NCBI GenBank assembly: GCA_013112545.1
Contig: JABFGJ010000001.1
Span: forward strand, 248,001 to 312,000
Source: Bacteroidota bacterium
GTDB taxonomy: Bacteria > Bacteroidota > Bacteroidia > Flavobacteriales_E > Vicingaceae
Reading direction: 5' to 3'
Length of the DNA: 64,000 nt
Position numbers and translations under genes: made by a program. The notes below the pieces were generated by a model. That model worked only from the letters and a program-made list of their open reading frames with translations. It had not been told where the DNA came from and did no database searches. Shown piece by piece: positions 16,549-25,808 of the stretch (its first letter is position 1; each line of letters begins with the position of its first letter).

Positions 16549-18843
16549 CTACTTGTTTTGTTTGATTAACTTTTTTACAATCGACTCCTTACCATTACTA
16601 ATCCGAATAAAATAAACTCCTGCTTTAAGCTCTGATAAATTAATAATGTTCCCATGCATTTTTCCTTCGGTCATAACTTGGCTATTTATGTTGAATAGCT
16701 GATAGAAATATGATTCATTCATCTTGATATTAAAGCGAATAGCATCAACAACAGGATTCGGGTAAATAGATAATTTGCTTAATGGATTCGATTCTTCTAC
16801 CCCAATAAAATCGCCTTCCAAAACCTTGATTGTATAGCCTCTTGATTTTACTATTTTGCCAGTTGAGTCTAATCCAACAGTATCGCAATAAGTTGAAGTG
16901 CAATTCATAACGGTATCATAAATGGTTAAACAAACTTCATGAGGACCATAATTTTGGTAAACGTGAGTAGGCAATCTTCCAATGTCAAAGCTACCATCAC
17001 CAAAAGACCAACTGTAACTGTGGGTTTTATCGTTTGAAGATGTATTAATGAGGTACAGTGTTCCAATATTGTTTGTGTCTATTCCAATTTGAAAATTTGC
17101 AAAACAAGAAGTGGAAACACTTACTGAAATAGTATCTCTAAACACATCTACACATGATCTAGAAATGTTTAATACGGTTTGTTTCACTACATAAGTTCCG
17201 CTATTGGTGTAATGGTGTAAGGGGTTGGCCTGACTTGAACTTGAGCCATCGCCAAAATCATATTGTATGCTGGTATAGTTTGTAGCAGTGTTATAAAAAT
17301 AAATCGAATCTCCTTGTTGTTGGTAAGTAAACCCAGCATTACAGGTGTTGATAGCAACTAATAAAGTATCACACTTTGTATCTGAACAGCCATTCGAATT
17401 GTAAACTGTTTGGCAAACAATGTAAGTTCCTGCTTGACTATATATATGTGTAGGGTTGAGCAAAGTGCTATAGTTTCCATCACCAAAATCATATAGAAGC
17501 GAATCAAAATTTTGAGCTAAATTTTGAATCATTAAAGTATCTTGAGATAAGAAATACCCATAATCGGCTTGACATGGCTGCGAGATATTCACAGAAATTG
17601 TATCGCAAAATGTATCGCTGCATCCATTTGAATTGCTTACCGTTTGACAAACAAGATAATTTCCATTTTGCAAATATGTATGTGAAGGATTCGGTTGATT
17701 GGATGTGCTACCATCACCAAAATCATAAAAAATACTGCTGTAATTTTGAGCTGTGCTGCTAAATTGTACTGAACCTTGGTTGACTGTATAATTAAAACCT
17801 GCTTGGCATGCAGGAGAGATACTGACAGTAATTGTATCAGTAAAAACATCTACACATGAAAGCTTTTTTACTATTTGCCACACGACATATGTTCCACTTT
17901 GAGCATAAGTATGAACTGGGTTTGGAAGACTAGAAGAATCACCATCACCAAATACATATTTAATCGAATTATAATTACTTGCTGTGTTTGTAAAACTTAC
18001 GGTAGCGTTAGAAATCGTGTAAGTATATCCAGCAACACAATTTGGTGGTACATTAATATTTATCGTGTCTTTATAAGTATCTGAACAATTGTTCGATGCA
18101 TTAAAAGTTGATAAACTAACAACATACGTACCTGAGTTTAAATATGTATGAGTCGCATTTCTTTGATATACTCTAGGGCTTCCATCGCCAAAGTCCCAAG
18201 CAAAAGTAGTTTGTGGTGGCACTATAGATTGGTTTGTAAAATTAACAGAGCCAGAACCTGATATATTAGAAGTAAATATAGCCTCGCAACTATTTACAAA
18301 TACGCTATCGATCATATTACACGACAATCCATTGGCTGTATTTACGGTTAAACTCACAACATAGACACCTGAATTATTATATCCATGAATTGGGTTTGCT
18401 TGAGAAGAAACGCTTCCATCTCCAAAGTCCCACTGATAAGTTAAAGGAGCTAAGCCACCTGTAATACTTGTGAAATAAACATAATTAGTCGTATCTGTAG
18501 TATAGGTGAATGAAGCAGAGCAAGGAGGATTTACGATGCTTCCAACTTGAATGGTATCACAATAAGTGTCTCTACAACCAGTCGTAGAGATAATGGATAA
18601 GCAAACGACATACAATCCATTTTGGTTGTAAGTATGCCCTGGATTCGAAAGAGTAGAGCTTCCTCCATCACCAAAATCCCAAGCATAAATTAAGTTTCCT
18701 GAATTAGTCCATGAACTATCAGAAAACTGCATAGTTGTACCACCTCCACTATAGCTATAAAAGTATGCTTGACAATTTTGAGCACTACTTTTTATTAGAA
18801 ATAAACTTAGAAGTGACATTATTAATATGAGTTTTTTCTTCAT
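16549..18843 (-). CDS. Large PKD-repeat surface protein with T9SS sorting domain
   Basis: A 764-aa secreted protein: signal peptide (to about residue 21, ending SSAQ), about eight PKD modules of 75-80 residues, and a C-terminal sorting domain from roughly 690 (SIYPNPVVD..., ending KAGVYFIRISN..IVKKLIKQ). Each module carries the PKD core (WDFGDG, YDFGDG or similar). Most also have a paired-Cys tail of the type GCSDTFCDT, suggesting intramodule disulfides. Such proteins are usually adhesins or scaffolds. The four central modules are most alike, indicating internal duplication. It is a tandem paralogue of the next gene upstream and lies 11 bp upstream of the ECF sigma gene. Confidence 0.9.
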   Translation of the reverse strand: MKKKLILIMSLLSLFLIKSSAQNCQAYFYSYSGGGTTMQFSDSSWTNSGNLIYAWDFGDGGSSTLSNPGHTYNQNGLYVVCLSIISTTGCRDTYCDTIQVGSIVNPPCSASFTYTTDTTNYVYFTSITGGLAPLTYQWDFGDGSVSSQANPIHGYNNSGVYVVSLTVNTANGLSCNMIDSVFVNSCEAIFTSNISGSGSVNFTNQSIVPPQTTFAWDFGDGSPRVYQRNATHTYLNSGTYVVSLSTFNASNNCSDTYKDTININVPPNCVAGYTYTISNATVSFTNTASNYNSIKYVFGDGDSSSLPNPVHTYAQSGTYVVWQIVKKLSCVDVFTDTITVSISPACQAGFNYTVNQGSVQFSSTAQNYSSIFYDFGDGSTSNQPNPSHTYLQNGNYLVCQTVSNSNGCSDTFCDTISVNISQPCQADYGYFLSQDTLMIQNLAQNFDSLLYDFGDGNYSTLLNPTHIYSQAGTYIVCQTVYNSNGCSDTKCDTLLVAINTCNAGFTYQQQGDSIYFYNTATNYTSIQYDFGDGSSSSQANPLHHYTNSGTYVVKQTVLNISRSCVDVFRDTISVSVSTSCFANFQIGIDTNNIGTLYLINTSSNDKTHSYSWSFGDGSFDIGRLPTHVYQNYGPHEVCLTIYDTVMNCTSTYCDTVGLDSTGKIVKSRGYTIKVLEGDFIGVEESNPLSKLSIYPNPVVDAIRFNIKMNESYFYQLFNINSQVMTEGKMHGNIINLSELKAGVYFIRISNGKESIVKKLIKQNK

Positions 18844-18895
18844 TTAATAAGTGTTTTAGTTAAGACGGAAAGAAGTCCTAATTGGTTGGGGTAAT

Positions 18896-18930
18896 TAAAA
18901 AAAAAGCCCGTAATCCTAAGACTACGGGCT
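18896..18930 (-). terminator. Intrinsic terminator after the shorter PKD gene
   Basis: On the minus strand AGCCCGTA and TACGGGCT form an 8-bp GC-rich stem with a 10-base loop, followed by nine T residues. It ends the transcript of the gene at 18950-20353 and separates it from the larger PKD gene, which must then have its own promoter. Confidence 0.9.
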
Positions 18931-18949
18931 CTACATCTTGTGTAAAAAG

Positions 18950-20353
18950 CTAGTTATTTACAACTATTTTTTCTACTCTTCTTTTGTTTCCATCATTTAA
19001 TATCATAAAATAAAACCCTGAGTTTAACTTGCTGATATCTATCGTTTCTACTGAACCTGAATTTGTTCTATGTTTAGAAACAACTTCCTTACCAGAAATA
19101 TCTACAATTTGAATTTCAACTCGCTCACTTGAATTTCGCAAATCAATCGAAATTTGATTCGTAGCTGGATTAGGATAAATACTCAATGTTTCCAAAGTCA
19201 CATTTTCTTCAACGCCAACTGTAGTTGGGATTCGAACCTCTAAACCAAAGCCTTGTGATTTTAATCTTCCTAAAGAATCCATTCCAACTGTATCACAAAA
19301 GGTAGAAGTACACTGTAATTGATTATCTGTAATGGTTAGACAAACTACATAAGAGCCAAAATTCTGATATTGGTGTTGTGGAATTCTTCCTGAACCTGTT
19401 GTTCCGTCACCAAAGTCCCAAAAATAAGTGTGTGAGCTTGCATTGCTAGAAGTATTATACAATATCACTTTAAAGCTTGCAGAAGAATCTAATGCCACAT
19501 AATAACTTGCACTACAGCCCTGAGGTTGTGTATTTATGTTAACAATGATGCTATCGGTGTAAGTACTAAAGCAACTATTTAAAGAATCATATGAATTTAA
19601 AGTAACATTATAAGTCCCAGAGGCTGTATAAGTATGAGAGCCATTTTTTCGATAATCCAAGTTGCTTCCATCTCCATAATTCCACCAATAACTTACTCCA
19701 TACGAAGGATTTGCAGAATAGTTTGTAAAGCTTACAGCTCCTGTGGCACTTGGGGTTGATGCTATAAAGTAAGCATTACAATAATTAACATAAACAGTAT
19801 CGTAGGCCATACAAGTCACCCCGTTTGTATCAACTACACTAAAAGTTACTCCATAAGCTCCAGGACTATTATATAAGTGAGTAGGGGTAGCTTGAGTTGA
19901 AACAGGACTCCCATCTCCAAAATCCCAAGAATAAGTAAATGGTGCTGTACCACCCGTCGCTTGGCCTGTGAAATAAGCATTATTTAGAGTATCAGTATTA
20001 TAATAGAAATATGCTTGACAAGGAGGATTGATAATAATCCCACCAACTTGAATGGTATCACAGTAGGTATCTCTACATCCTGTTGTTGAAGTAATTGATA
20101 AGCAAACTAAATACATTCCGTTTTGATTATACGAATGGCTTGGGTTAGATAATGTGGAAGAAGCTCCATCGCCAAAATCCCAGGCATAAGTTAAATTTCC
20201 AGTTGCTGTCCAAGAACTATCTGCAAATTGCATGGTAGTACCACTGCCATTACTATAGCTATAAAAATATGCTTGACAGTTTTGTGCTTGAGTGCTTAAA
20301 CTGATTACCATCAGTAAACAAAAGCTAAATAAAAAGGTAATTTTTTTCATCAT
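18950..20353 (-). CDS. PKD-repeat surface protein with T9SS sorting domain
   Basis: A 467-aa secreted protein from the ATG at 20353 (MMKKITFLFSFCLL, signal peptide ending TQAQ); a more distant ATG at 20398 would add 15 residues before the signal and is unlikely. Four PKD modules (WDFGDGASS, WDFGDGSPV, WNYGDGSNL, WDFGDGTTG) lead to a sorting domain (SIYPNPATNQISIDL, ending NSGFYFMILND..RVEKIVVNN). The first two modules and the last one are strongly similar to those of the 764-aa neighbour, including the opening NCQAYFYSYS and the GCRDTYCDT motif, so the two arose by tandem duplication. A terminator follows its stop. Confidence 0.9.
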   Translation of the reverse strand: MMKKITFLFSFCLLMVISLSTQAQNCQAYFYSYSNGSGTTMQFADSSWTATGNLTYAWDFGDGASSTLSNPSHSYNQNGMYLVCLSITSTTGCRDTYCDTIQVGGIIINPPCQAYFYYNTDTLNNAYFTGQATGGTAPFTYSWDFGDGSPVSTQATPTHLYNSPGAYGVTFSVVDTNGVTCMAYDTVYVNYCNAYFIASTPSATGAVSFTNYSANPSYGVSYWWNYGDGSNLDYRKNGSHTYTASGTYNVTLNSYDSLNSCFSTYTDSIIVNINTQPQGCSASYYVALDSSASFKVILYNTSSNASSHTYFWDFGDGTTGSGRIPQHQYQNFGSYVVCLTITDNQLQCTSTFCDTVGMDSLGRLKSQGFGLEVRIPTTVGVEENVTLETLSIYPNPATNQISIDLRNSSERVEIQIVDISGKEVVSKHRTNSGSVETIDISKLNSGFYFMILNDGNKRRVEKIVVNN

Positions 20354-20446
20354 TATAAATTTTAATTGTTTGATGATAGAACGATTGCCTAAGTGCAACA
20401 GTTGGTAAATATATAAAATAAAAAGTAAACTGTTGATTCTAAAAGG

Positions 20447-22381
20447 TTAGGCGCTAGCTTTTTGCTCATCAATTTGTTTCCCTAACATTTCTATAGCTGC
20501 TTTTTTTATACCCACAACATCAAAATTACATTCAGCATATAATTGGTCTTGCGACCCATGTTCAATTATTTTATCAGGAATTCCTAATCGCTGAACTTTA
20601 GCATGATAACCGTGGTCAACCATAAATTCTATAATTGCGCTGCCCATACCGCCTTGCAAACATCCATCTTCAACGGTAATTATTTTATCAAATTTCGAAA
20701 ATACTTCGTGCAATAAAATTTCATCTAAAGGTTTTACAAATCTCATATCGTATAAAGCTGCATCAATATTAGATTCTTCTAATTCTTGAATTGCCTTTAG
20801 TGCATAATTTCCAATATGTCCAATGCTCAATATAGCAATGTCATTCCCAGATTTTATTTTTCTTCCTGTACCTATCTTAATTTTTTTAAATGGTGTTTTC
20901 CAACTTGGCATAACTCCTTCTCCCCTAGGATATCTTATTACAAAGGGGCCACATTCATCTGCTTGCGATGTAAACATTAGGTTTCGTAATTCTTCTTCAT
21001 TCATAGGAGAAGCAATTACCATGTTTGGAATGCACCTCATGTAGGCAATGTCATAGGCTCCGTGATGTGTTGGGCCATCAGCGCCGGCAAATCCAGCTCT
21101 ATCAAGGCAAAAAACTACGCTTAAGTTTTGCAATGCAACATCATGTACAACTTGGTCAAAGGCTCTTTGCATAAAAGAGGAATAGATATTGCAAAATGGT
21201 AAGATACCGGTTGTTGCTAAACCTGCTGAAAATGTAACGGCATGTTGTTCGGCAATTCCAACATCAAAAGCTCTATCTGGCATGGCTTCCATCATAATAT
21301 TCATAGAACTTCCCGATGGCATAGCTGGAGTAACTCCAACAATTTTTTCGTTTTTTTCGGCTAATTCAACAATCGTGTGGCCAAATACATCCTGATATTT
21401 TGGTGGTTGTGGGTCTTTTGGGGTTACTTTAATAATCTCCCCTGTTTCTTTATTAAATAAGCCTGGAGCATGCCATTTTGTTTGATCTTTTTCAGCTAAA
21501 TCATAGCCCTTTCCTTTGGTGGTTACAATGTGTAATATTTTTGGTCCAGGTATATTTTTTAAATCCGACAATACCTCAACCAAGTGAGTTACATCATGCC
21601 CGTCTATAGGTCCAAAGTATCTAAAATTCAACGATTCAAATAAATTACTTTGTTTTAAAACTGCTGACTTTAACCCATTTTCAATTTTCTGAACAATGGC
21701 TTGAGCATTGGGTCCAAATTTTGAAACCTTCCCAAGTAGCGTCCAAATCTCATCTTTTACCTTATTGTAAGTATGAGAAGTAGTGATATCCGTTAAGTAT
21801 TCTTTTAGTGCTCCTACATTCGGGTCAATCGACATGCAATTGTCATTTAGAACAACCAATAAGTTTGAATCTTCAACTCCGCCATGGTTTAAGCCTTCAA
21901 AAGCCAAACCTGCGGTCATTGCTCCATCACCAATTACGGCGACATGTTGTCTTTCTCGATTGTTTTGAATTCTAGAGCCAACGGCCATACCCAAAGCACC
22001 AGAAATAGACGTTGAACTATGGCCAACACCAAATGTGTCATAAATGCTTTCACTACGTTTAGGAAAGCCGCTAATCCCTTTATAAATTCGATTTGTATGA
22101 AAAACGTTTCTTCTACCAGTAAGGATTTTATGCCCATAAGCTTGGTGTCCAACATCCCAGACTATTTGGTCTTCTGGTGTGTTAAATACATAATGTATAG
22201 CTACTGTTAGTTCTACAACCCCTAAACTAGCTCCAAAATGCCCACCTTTAACAGACACGATATCTATGATAAAATCTCTTAATTCCTTAGATAATTGAGG
22301 CAATTGAGCTCTATTAATTTTAGCCCTTAAATCATGAGGAAATTCTATTTGAGAGAGTAGTTCTCCAGCTTTAAAATCCAT
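20447..22381 (-). CDS. dxs: 1-deoxy-D-xylulose-5-phosphate synthase
   Basis: A 644-aa TPP enzyme that condenses pyruvate and glyceraldehyde-3-phosphate, the first step of the MEP isoprenoid pathway. The TPP motif GDGAMTAGLAFEGLNHGG, the DVGHQAYGHKILTGR N-terminal motif, the transketolase-type segment DVGIAEQHAVTFSAGLA and DRAGFAGADGPTHHG are all present, with the C-terminal domain complete. The length is normal (about 620-650). It reads away from the PKD gene and follows purF by 94 bp; a CAAATATA at 22407-22414 (minus-strand TATATTTG) may be a -7 element, though no -33 is evident. Confidence 0.97.
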   Translation of the reverse strand: MDFKAGELLSQIEFPHDLRAKINRAQLPQLSKELRDFIIDIVSVKGGHFGASLGVVELTVAIHYVFNTPEDQIVWDVGHQAYGHKILTGRRNVFHTNRIYKGISGFPKRSESIYDTFGVGHSSTSISGALGMAVGSRIQNNRERQHVAVIGDGAMTAGLAFEGLNHGGVEDSNLLVVLNDNCMSIDPNVGALKEYLTDITTSHTYNKVKDEIWTLLGKVSKFGPNAQAIVQKIENGLKSAVLKQSNLFESLNFRYFGPIDGHDVTHLVEVLSDLKNIPGPKILHIVTTKGKGYDLAEKDQTKWHAPGLFNKETGEIIKVTPKDPQPPKYQDVFGHTIVELAEKNEKIVGVTPAMPSGSSMNIMMEAMPDRAFDVGIAEQHAVTFSAGLATTGILPFCNIYSSFMQRAFDQVVHDVALQNLSVVFCLDRAGFAGADGPTHHGAYDIAYMRCIPNMVIASPMNEEELRNLMFTSQADECGPFVIRYPRGEGVMPSWKTPFKKIKIGTGRKIKSGNDIAILSIGHIGNYALKAIQELEESNIDAALYDMRFVKPLDEILLHEVFSKFDKIITVEDGCLQGGMGSAIIEFMVDHGYHAKVQRLGIPDKIIEHGSQDQLYAECNFDVVGIKKAAIEMLGKQIDEQKASA

Positions 22382-22475
22382 ATATTGGGGTTGTTACCAT
22401 TTGAAACAAATATAGTATTATTTAATTTTTAGGAAGATTGATTTAAACGATTTGAATTTTATAAAAGTATATGGA

Positions 22476-24377
22476 TTAATATGCCCTTTCGTCTTTCCCT
22501 TCATAAAAATTGATAAAACTCTTATTTACAACTCTATTTCCACCGTGTGTTGGGTAATTGCCTGTAAAATACCAATCACCAGAATGCTCTGGAACCGCAG
22601 CATGCAGGCCAGCTATGGTTTGATATATGATCTGAACTTCTGCATTAATTCCTGTTGGTGTTAAAAGTTCTGAAATCTTTAAAGAAATTTCTTCAGCAGT
22701 AAATGGCTTGTATATTTCTTTTACATAGTTTCGAATTTCATTTGCGGGAAGATCAACTTGTGCTTTACAGAGTTTATAAACATCTTTAATTAATTTTTCC
22801 TTCCCGTTGTCTTTTAACAATTCTATTGCTGCTTGAAAAGCAATAAAATCTCCAAGTTTAGCCATATCTATTCCATAACAATCTGGATATCGAATTTGAG
22901 GCGCAGAAGATACTATAACAATCTTCTTTGGTCCTAAACGGTCTAAAATTCTTAAAATACTTTGCTTTAAGGTTGTTCCCCTAACAATAGAATCATCAAT
23001 TATGACTAGATTGTCTTGCCCCTCTTTTACAGCACCATAAGTTATATCATAAATGTGCGTAACTAAGTCATCTCGAGCTTCGTCTTGAGTAATAAACGTT
23101 CTTAGCTTAGCGTCTTTGATTGCTATTTTTTCTACTCTAGCTCGAATTGAAAGAATCTCCTCTAGTTTTTTTTCATCAGGGTTAGACCCCAATTCTAATA
23201 TTTTTTTCTTTTTTACTTGGTTTAGGTAACTTTCTATTCCATTTACCATTCCGTAAAATGCAGTTTCTGCTGTATTTGGAATAAATGAAAAAACTGAGTT
23301 TTTTACATCATTGTTTATCCCTTTTAATACTTCAGGAACTATAGATCGACCAAGCTCTTTTCGTTCTTGATAGATGTCTTTATCACTACCTCGAGAAAAA
23401 TAAATCCGTTCGAAGGAACAAGCTGTTTTTTTAAGTGGTTCTCTAATTTTCTTAAGGTAAATTGATGCGTCTTTTTTTATAATTATAGCTTGCCCAGGTT
23501 CAATTTCTTGAATTTTTGATATAGGTACATTAAAAGCTGTTTGTATAGCAGGTCGTTCAGACGTAACCACCACAACTTCCTCATCTTCATAATAAAAAGC
23601 TGGTCTAATTCCTGAAGGATCTCTTAGAACAAATGCGTCTCCATGACCAATCATGCCTGCCATAGTATAGCCGCCATCCCAATCTTCTGATGCATTTTTA
23701 AGAATACGATGTACCTTCATGTTCTTCGCTATCAATCCTGAGATATCGTATTTTGAATAGCCTAAAGTTTTGTATTTTTTATATAATTTTTGGTTTTCTA
23801 AGTCTAGAAAATGTCCTATTTTCTCGAGAACGGTTACCGTATCTGAACTTTCTTTAGGATGTTGACCTACCTGCACTAAAAGATTAAATAATTCGTCAAC
23901 ATTGGTAAGGTTAAAGTTACCTGCAACAACAAGGTTTCTTGTCATCCAATTATTTTGTCTTAAAAAAGGATGACAATTTTCTATGCTATTTCTTCCAAAG
24001 GTGCCATACCTCAAATGACCTAAAAGCACCTCTCCAGTAAATCCAACGTTCTTTTTTAAATAATCTACGTCTTTCAACAATGCTGGATTCTCATCCTGCA
24101 CTTCTTGTAAACGTCCGTTTATTTTTGCAAAAATTTCCTTAATCGGCTGAGCATCATTCGAACGAACCCTGCTTATATACCTTTCTCCCGGGCTAACATC
24201 TAGCTTAATGTTTGCAACTCCAGCACCATCTTGGCCTCTATTGTGTTGTTTCTCCATGAGGAGATACAACTTGTTTAAGCCATAAGTTGCCGTGCCGTAT
24301 TTTTCAAGGTAATATGCTAATGGTTTTCGTAATCGGATAAATGCAATGCCGCATTCGTGCTTAATTTGATCACTCAT
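22476..24377 (-). CDS. purF: Amidophosphoribosyltransferase-like protein, long (633-aa) form
   Basis: This is a class II glutamine amidotransferase fused to a phosphoribosyltransferase domain, as in PurF, which starts purine synthesis from PRPP and Gln. The N-terminal nucleophile should be Cys9 (HECGIAF), after an 8-residue leader. LLGHLRYGTFG and the PRPP loop NLVIIDDSIVRGTTL (about residues 443-457) are clear. It is over 100 residues longer than E. coli PurF (505 aa), with extra sequence in the middle and at the C-terminus. I recall such long PurF-like proteins in many Bacteroidota, sometimes beside a standard copy, so it may not be the main PurF. Confidence 0.85.
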   Translation of the reverse strand: MSDQIKHECGIAFIRLRKPLAYYLEKYGTATYGLNKLYLLMEKQHNRGQDGAGVANIKLDVSPGERYISRVRSNDAQPIKEIFAKINGRLQEVQDENPALLKDVDYLKKNVGFTGEVLLGHLRYGTFGRNSIENCHPFLRQNNWMTRNLVVAGNFNLTNVDELFNLLVQVGQHPKESSDTVTVLEKIGHFLDLENQKLYKKYKTLGYSKYDISGLIAKNMKVHRILKNASEDWDGGYTMAGMIGHGDAFVLRDPSGIRPAFYYEDEEVVVVTSERPAIQTAFNVPISKIQEIEPGQAIIIKKDASIYLKKIREPLKKTACSFERIYFSRGSDKDIYQERKELGRSIVPEVLKGINNDVKNSVFSFIPNTAETAFYGMVNGIESYLNQVKKKKILELGSNPDEKKLEEILSIRARVEKIAIKDAKLRTFITQDEARDDLVTHIYDITYGAVKEGQDNLVIIDDSIVRGTTLKQSILRILDRLGPKKIVIVSSAPQIRYPDCYGIDMAKLGDFIAFQAAIELLKDNGKEKLIKDVYKLCKAQVDLPANEIRNYVKEIYKPFTAEEISLKISELLTPTGINAEVQIIYQTIAGLHAAVPEHSGDWYFTGNYPTHGGNRVVNKSFINFYEGKDERAY

Positions 24378-24453
24378 TAAGGTAGATTATTTGTTCTTTA
24401 GTAAAAGCATTAGATTGGGCAAATTTACACATTACCAAATTTATACGCTCTAT

Positions 24454-24474
24454 AAAAAATGAATTATAATTCAT
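24454..24474 (-). terminator. Intrinsic terminator overlapping the nhaA stop
   Basis: The perfect palindrome ATGAATTATAATTCAT (24459-24474) folds on the minus strand to a 6-bp stem with a 4-base loop and is followed by six Ts. It includes the nhaA stop codon (24464-24466). The stem is AT-rich and only moderately stable. Confidence 0.6.
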
Positions 24475-25804
24475 CAGCCGTTTCGCTAATGCTTTTTGGT
24501 TTAATGGAATATTTTATAATTAAAAACCCAATTAAACCTGATAAAAACGATGCTAATAAAATAGCCATTTTTGCTTGGTCTTTCATTTCTTGATCATTTA
24601 AAGCTAAATCTGAAATAAAAATACTCATCGTAAATCCGATTCCTCCCATTATTGCAGCACCTGCCAAAATACCCCAGTTTGTTCCTTTAGGCAATTTTGC
24701 AACACCAAGTTTAATCAGTATCGTAGTAAATCCAAAAATTCCAAGAAATTTTCCAACAATAAGCCCTAGAATAATCCCTAAGCTAAGATTGTTAGTTAGC
24801 ACTTCAAAAATATCTCCATCTAGTACAATTCCTGAATTACTCAAAGCAAAAAGTGGTAAAATAATAAAAGAGACTAATGGGTGTAATGCATATTCAAGTT
24901 TTTGAGACGGAGTTTCTACATCGGCTCTAATTTCTTTTATTTCTTCTAAAATTTCTTGTTGTTCTTCACTTACAAATGCCCCGTCAAGATTTTTTGCAAT
25001 TCTAAACCGCTCTAATAAAACTCCAATCTGTGTTAAAAAATTAGACTTGTTTATTTTAGCTTTAGCCGGTATTGTCATTGCCAATAAAACACCTGCAATG
25101 GTTGCATGCACCCCCGAGAACAGAAAAGCCACCCATAAACCACATATCCCAACTATGGCATAAAACATTACATTTCTTACACCCATCCAGTTTGCAAAGG
25201 CTAAAATCAGGAAGAAAACTAGCCCATATTCTAGATAAATCAAGAGCAAATTTTCGGTATAAAAAAAAGCGATTACTAATACAGCACCAAGGTCATCAAC
25301 AATAGCTAATGCCGTCAAGAAAATTTTCAAACTCAGAGGAACTCTTTTTCCAAGAAGTGAGAGCACACCCAATGCAAAGGCTATGTCTGTCGCCATGGGT
25401 ATTCCCCAACCAGACTCGGATTCGCTATTGATATTAAAAAACATAAAAACTAGCGCCGGAACAGCCATTCCACCTATTGCTGCTGCAATAGGTAGCGTTG
25501 CTTGTTTTATAGTTGATAATTCTCCTGCGAGTATTTCTCGTTTAATTTCTAAACCAACAACAAAGAAAAAAATGGCCATCAACCCATCATTTATCCACAA
25601 GTGGAGAGGCTTATCTAGTATAAAGTCCCCAATGCCTATTTTGAAATGTACATGCCATAAGTCATGGTAGGATTGCGCATATGGTGAATTAACCCAAATT
25701 AAAGATGCAATCACAGAAACAAAAAGCAATATGCCTGATATCGGCTTGTTTTTCAGCAAATTATCTACAGGCATTAAAATTCTATCAATTGGAGATCTTT
25801 TCAT
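24464..25804 (-). CDS. nhaA: Na+/H+ antiporter NhaA
   Basis: A 446-aa polytopic inner-membrane antiporter with about 12 helices. It shows the NhaA signatures VGLEIKRE, GVLSLLGKRVPLSLKIFLTA and the ion-binding VDDLGAVLVIAFFY (the E. coli Asp163/Asp164 pair), and GIGFTMSIFISDLA near the C-terminus. It exchanges Na+ (or Li+) for protons in pH and sodium homeostasis, which fits a marine or saline habitat. It is longer than E. coli NhaA (388 aa) because of a charged cytoplasmic segment around residues 270-300 (EEQQEILEEIKEI). The start is 4 bp after the M14 peptidase stop, so read-through is likely. Confidence 0.96.
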   Translation of the reverse strand: MKRSPIDRILMPVDNLLKNKPISGILLFVSVIASLIWVNSPYAQSYHDLWHVHFKIGIGDFILDKPLHLWINDGLMAIFFFVVGLEIKREILAGELSTIKQATLPIAAAIGGMAVPALVFMFFNINSESESGWGIPMATDIAFALGVLSLLGKRVPLSLKIFLTALAIVDDLGAVLVIAFFYTENLLLIYLEYGLVFFLILAFANWMGVRNVMFYAIVGICGLWVAFLFSGVHATIAGVLLAMTIPAKAKINKSNFLTQIGVLLERFRIAKNLDGAFVSEEQQEILEEIKEIRADVETPSQKLEYALHPLVSFIILPLFALSNSGIVLDGDIFEVLTNNLSLGIILGLIVGKFLGIFGFTTILIKLGVAKLPKGTNWGILAGAAIMGGIGFTMSIFISDLALNDQEMKDQAKMAILLASFLSGLIGFLIIKYSIKPKSISETADEL

Positions 25805-25808
25805 ATAA

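Noticed and set aside
17574-18084. Short frames inside the PKD gene on both strands
   Set aside because: Explained by the repetitive PKD coding sequence; no independent start signals.
24420-24443. Two CAAATTTA boxes (minus-strand TAAATTTG) upstream of the purF-like gene
   Set aside because: They match the -7 element, but no -33 partner lies at a suitable distance for either, so no promoter is called.
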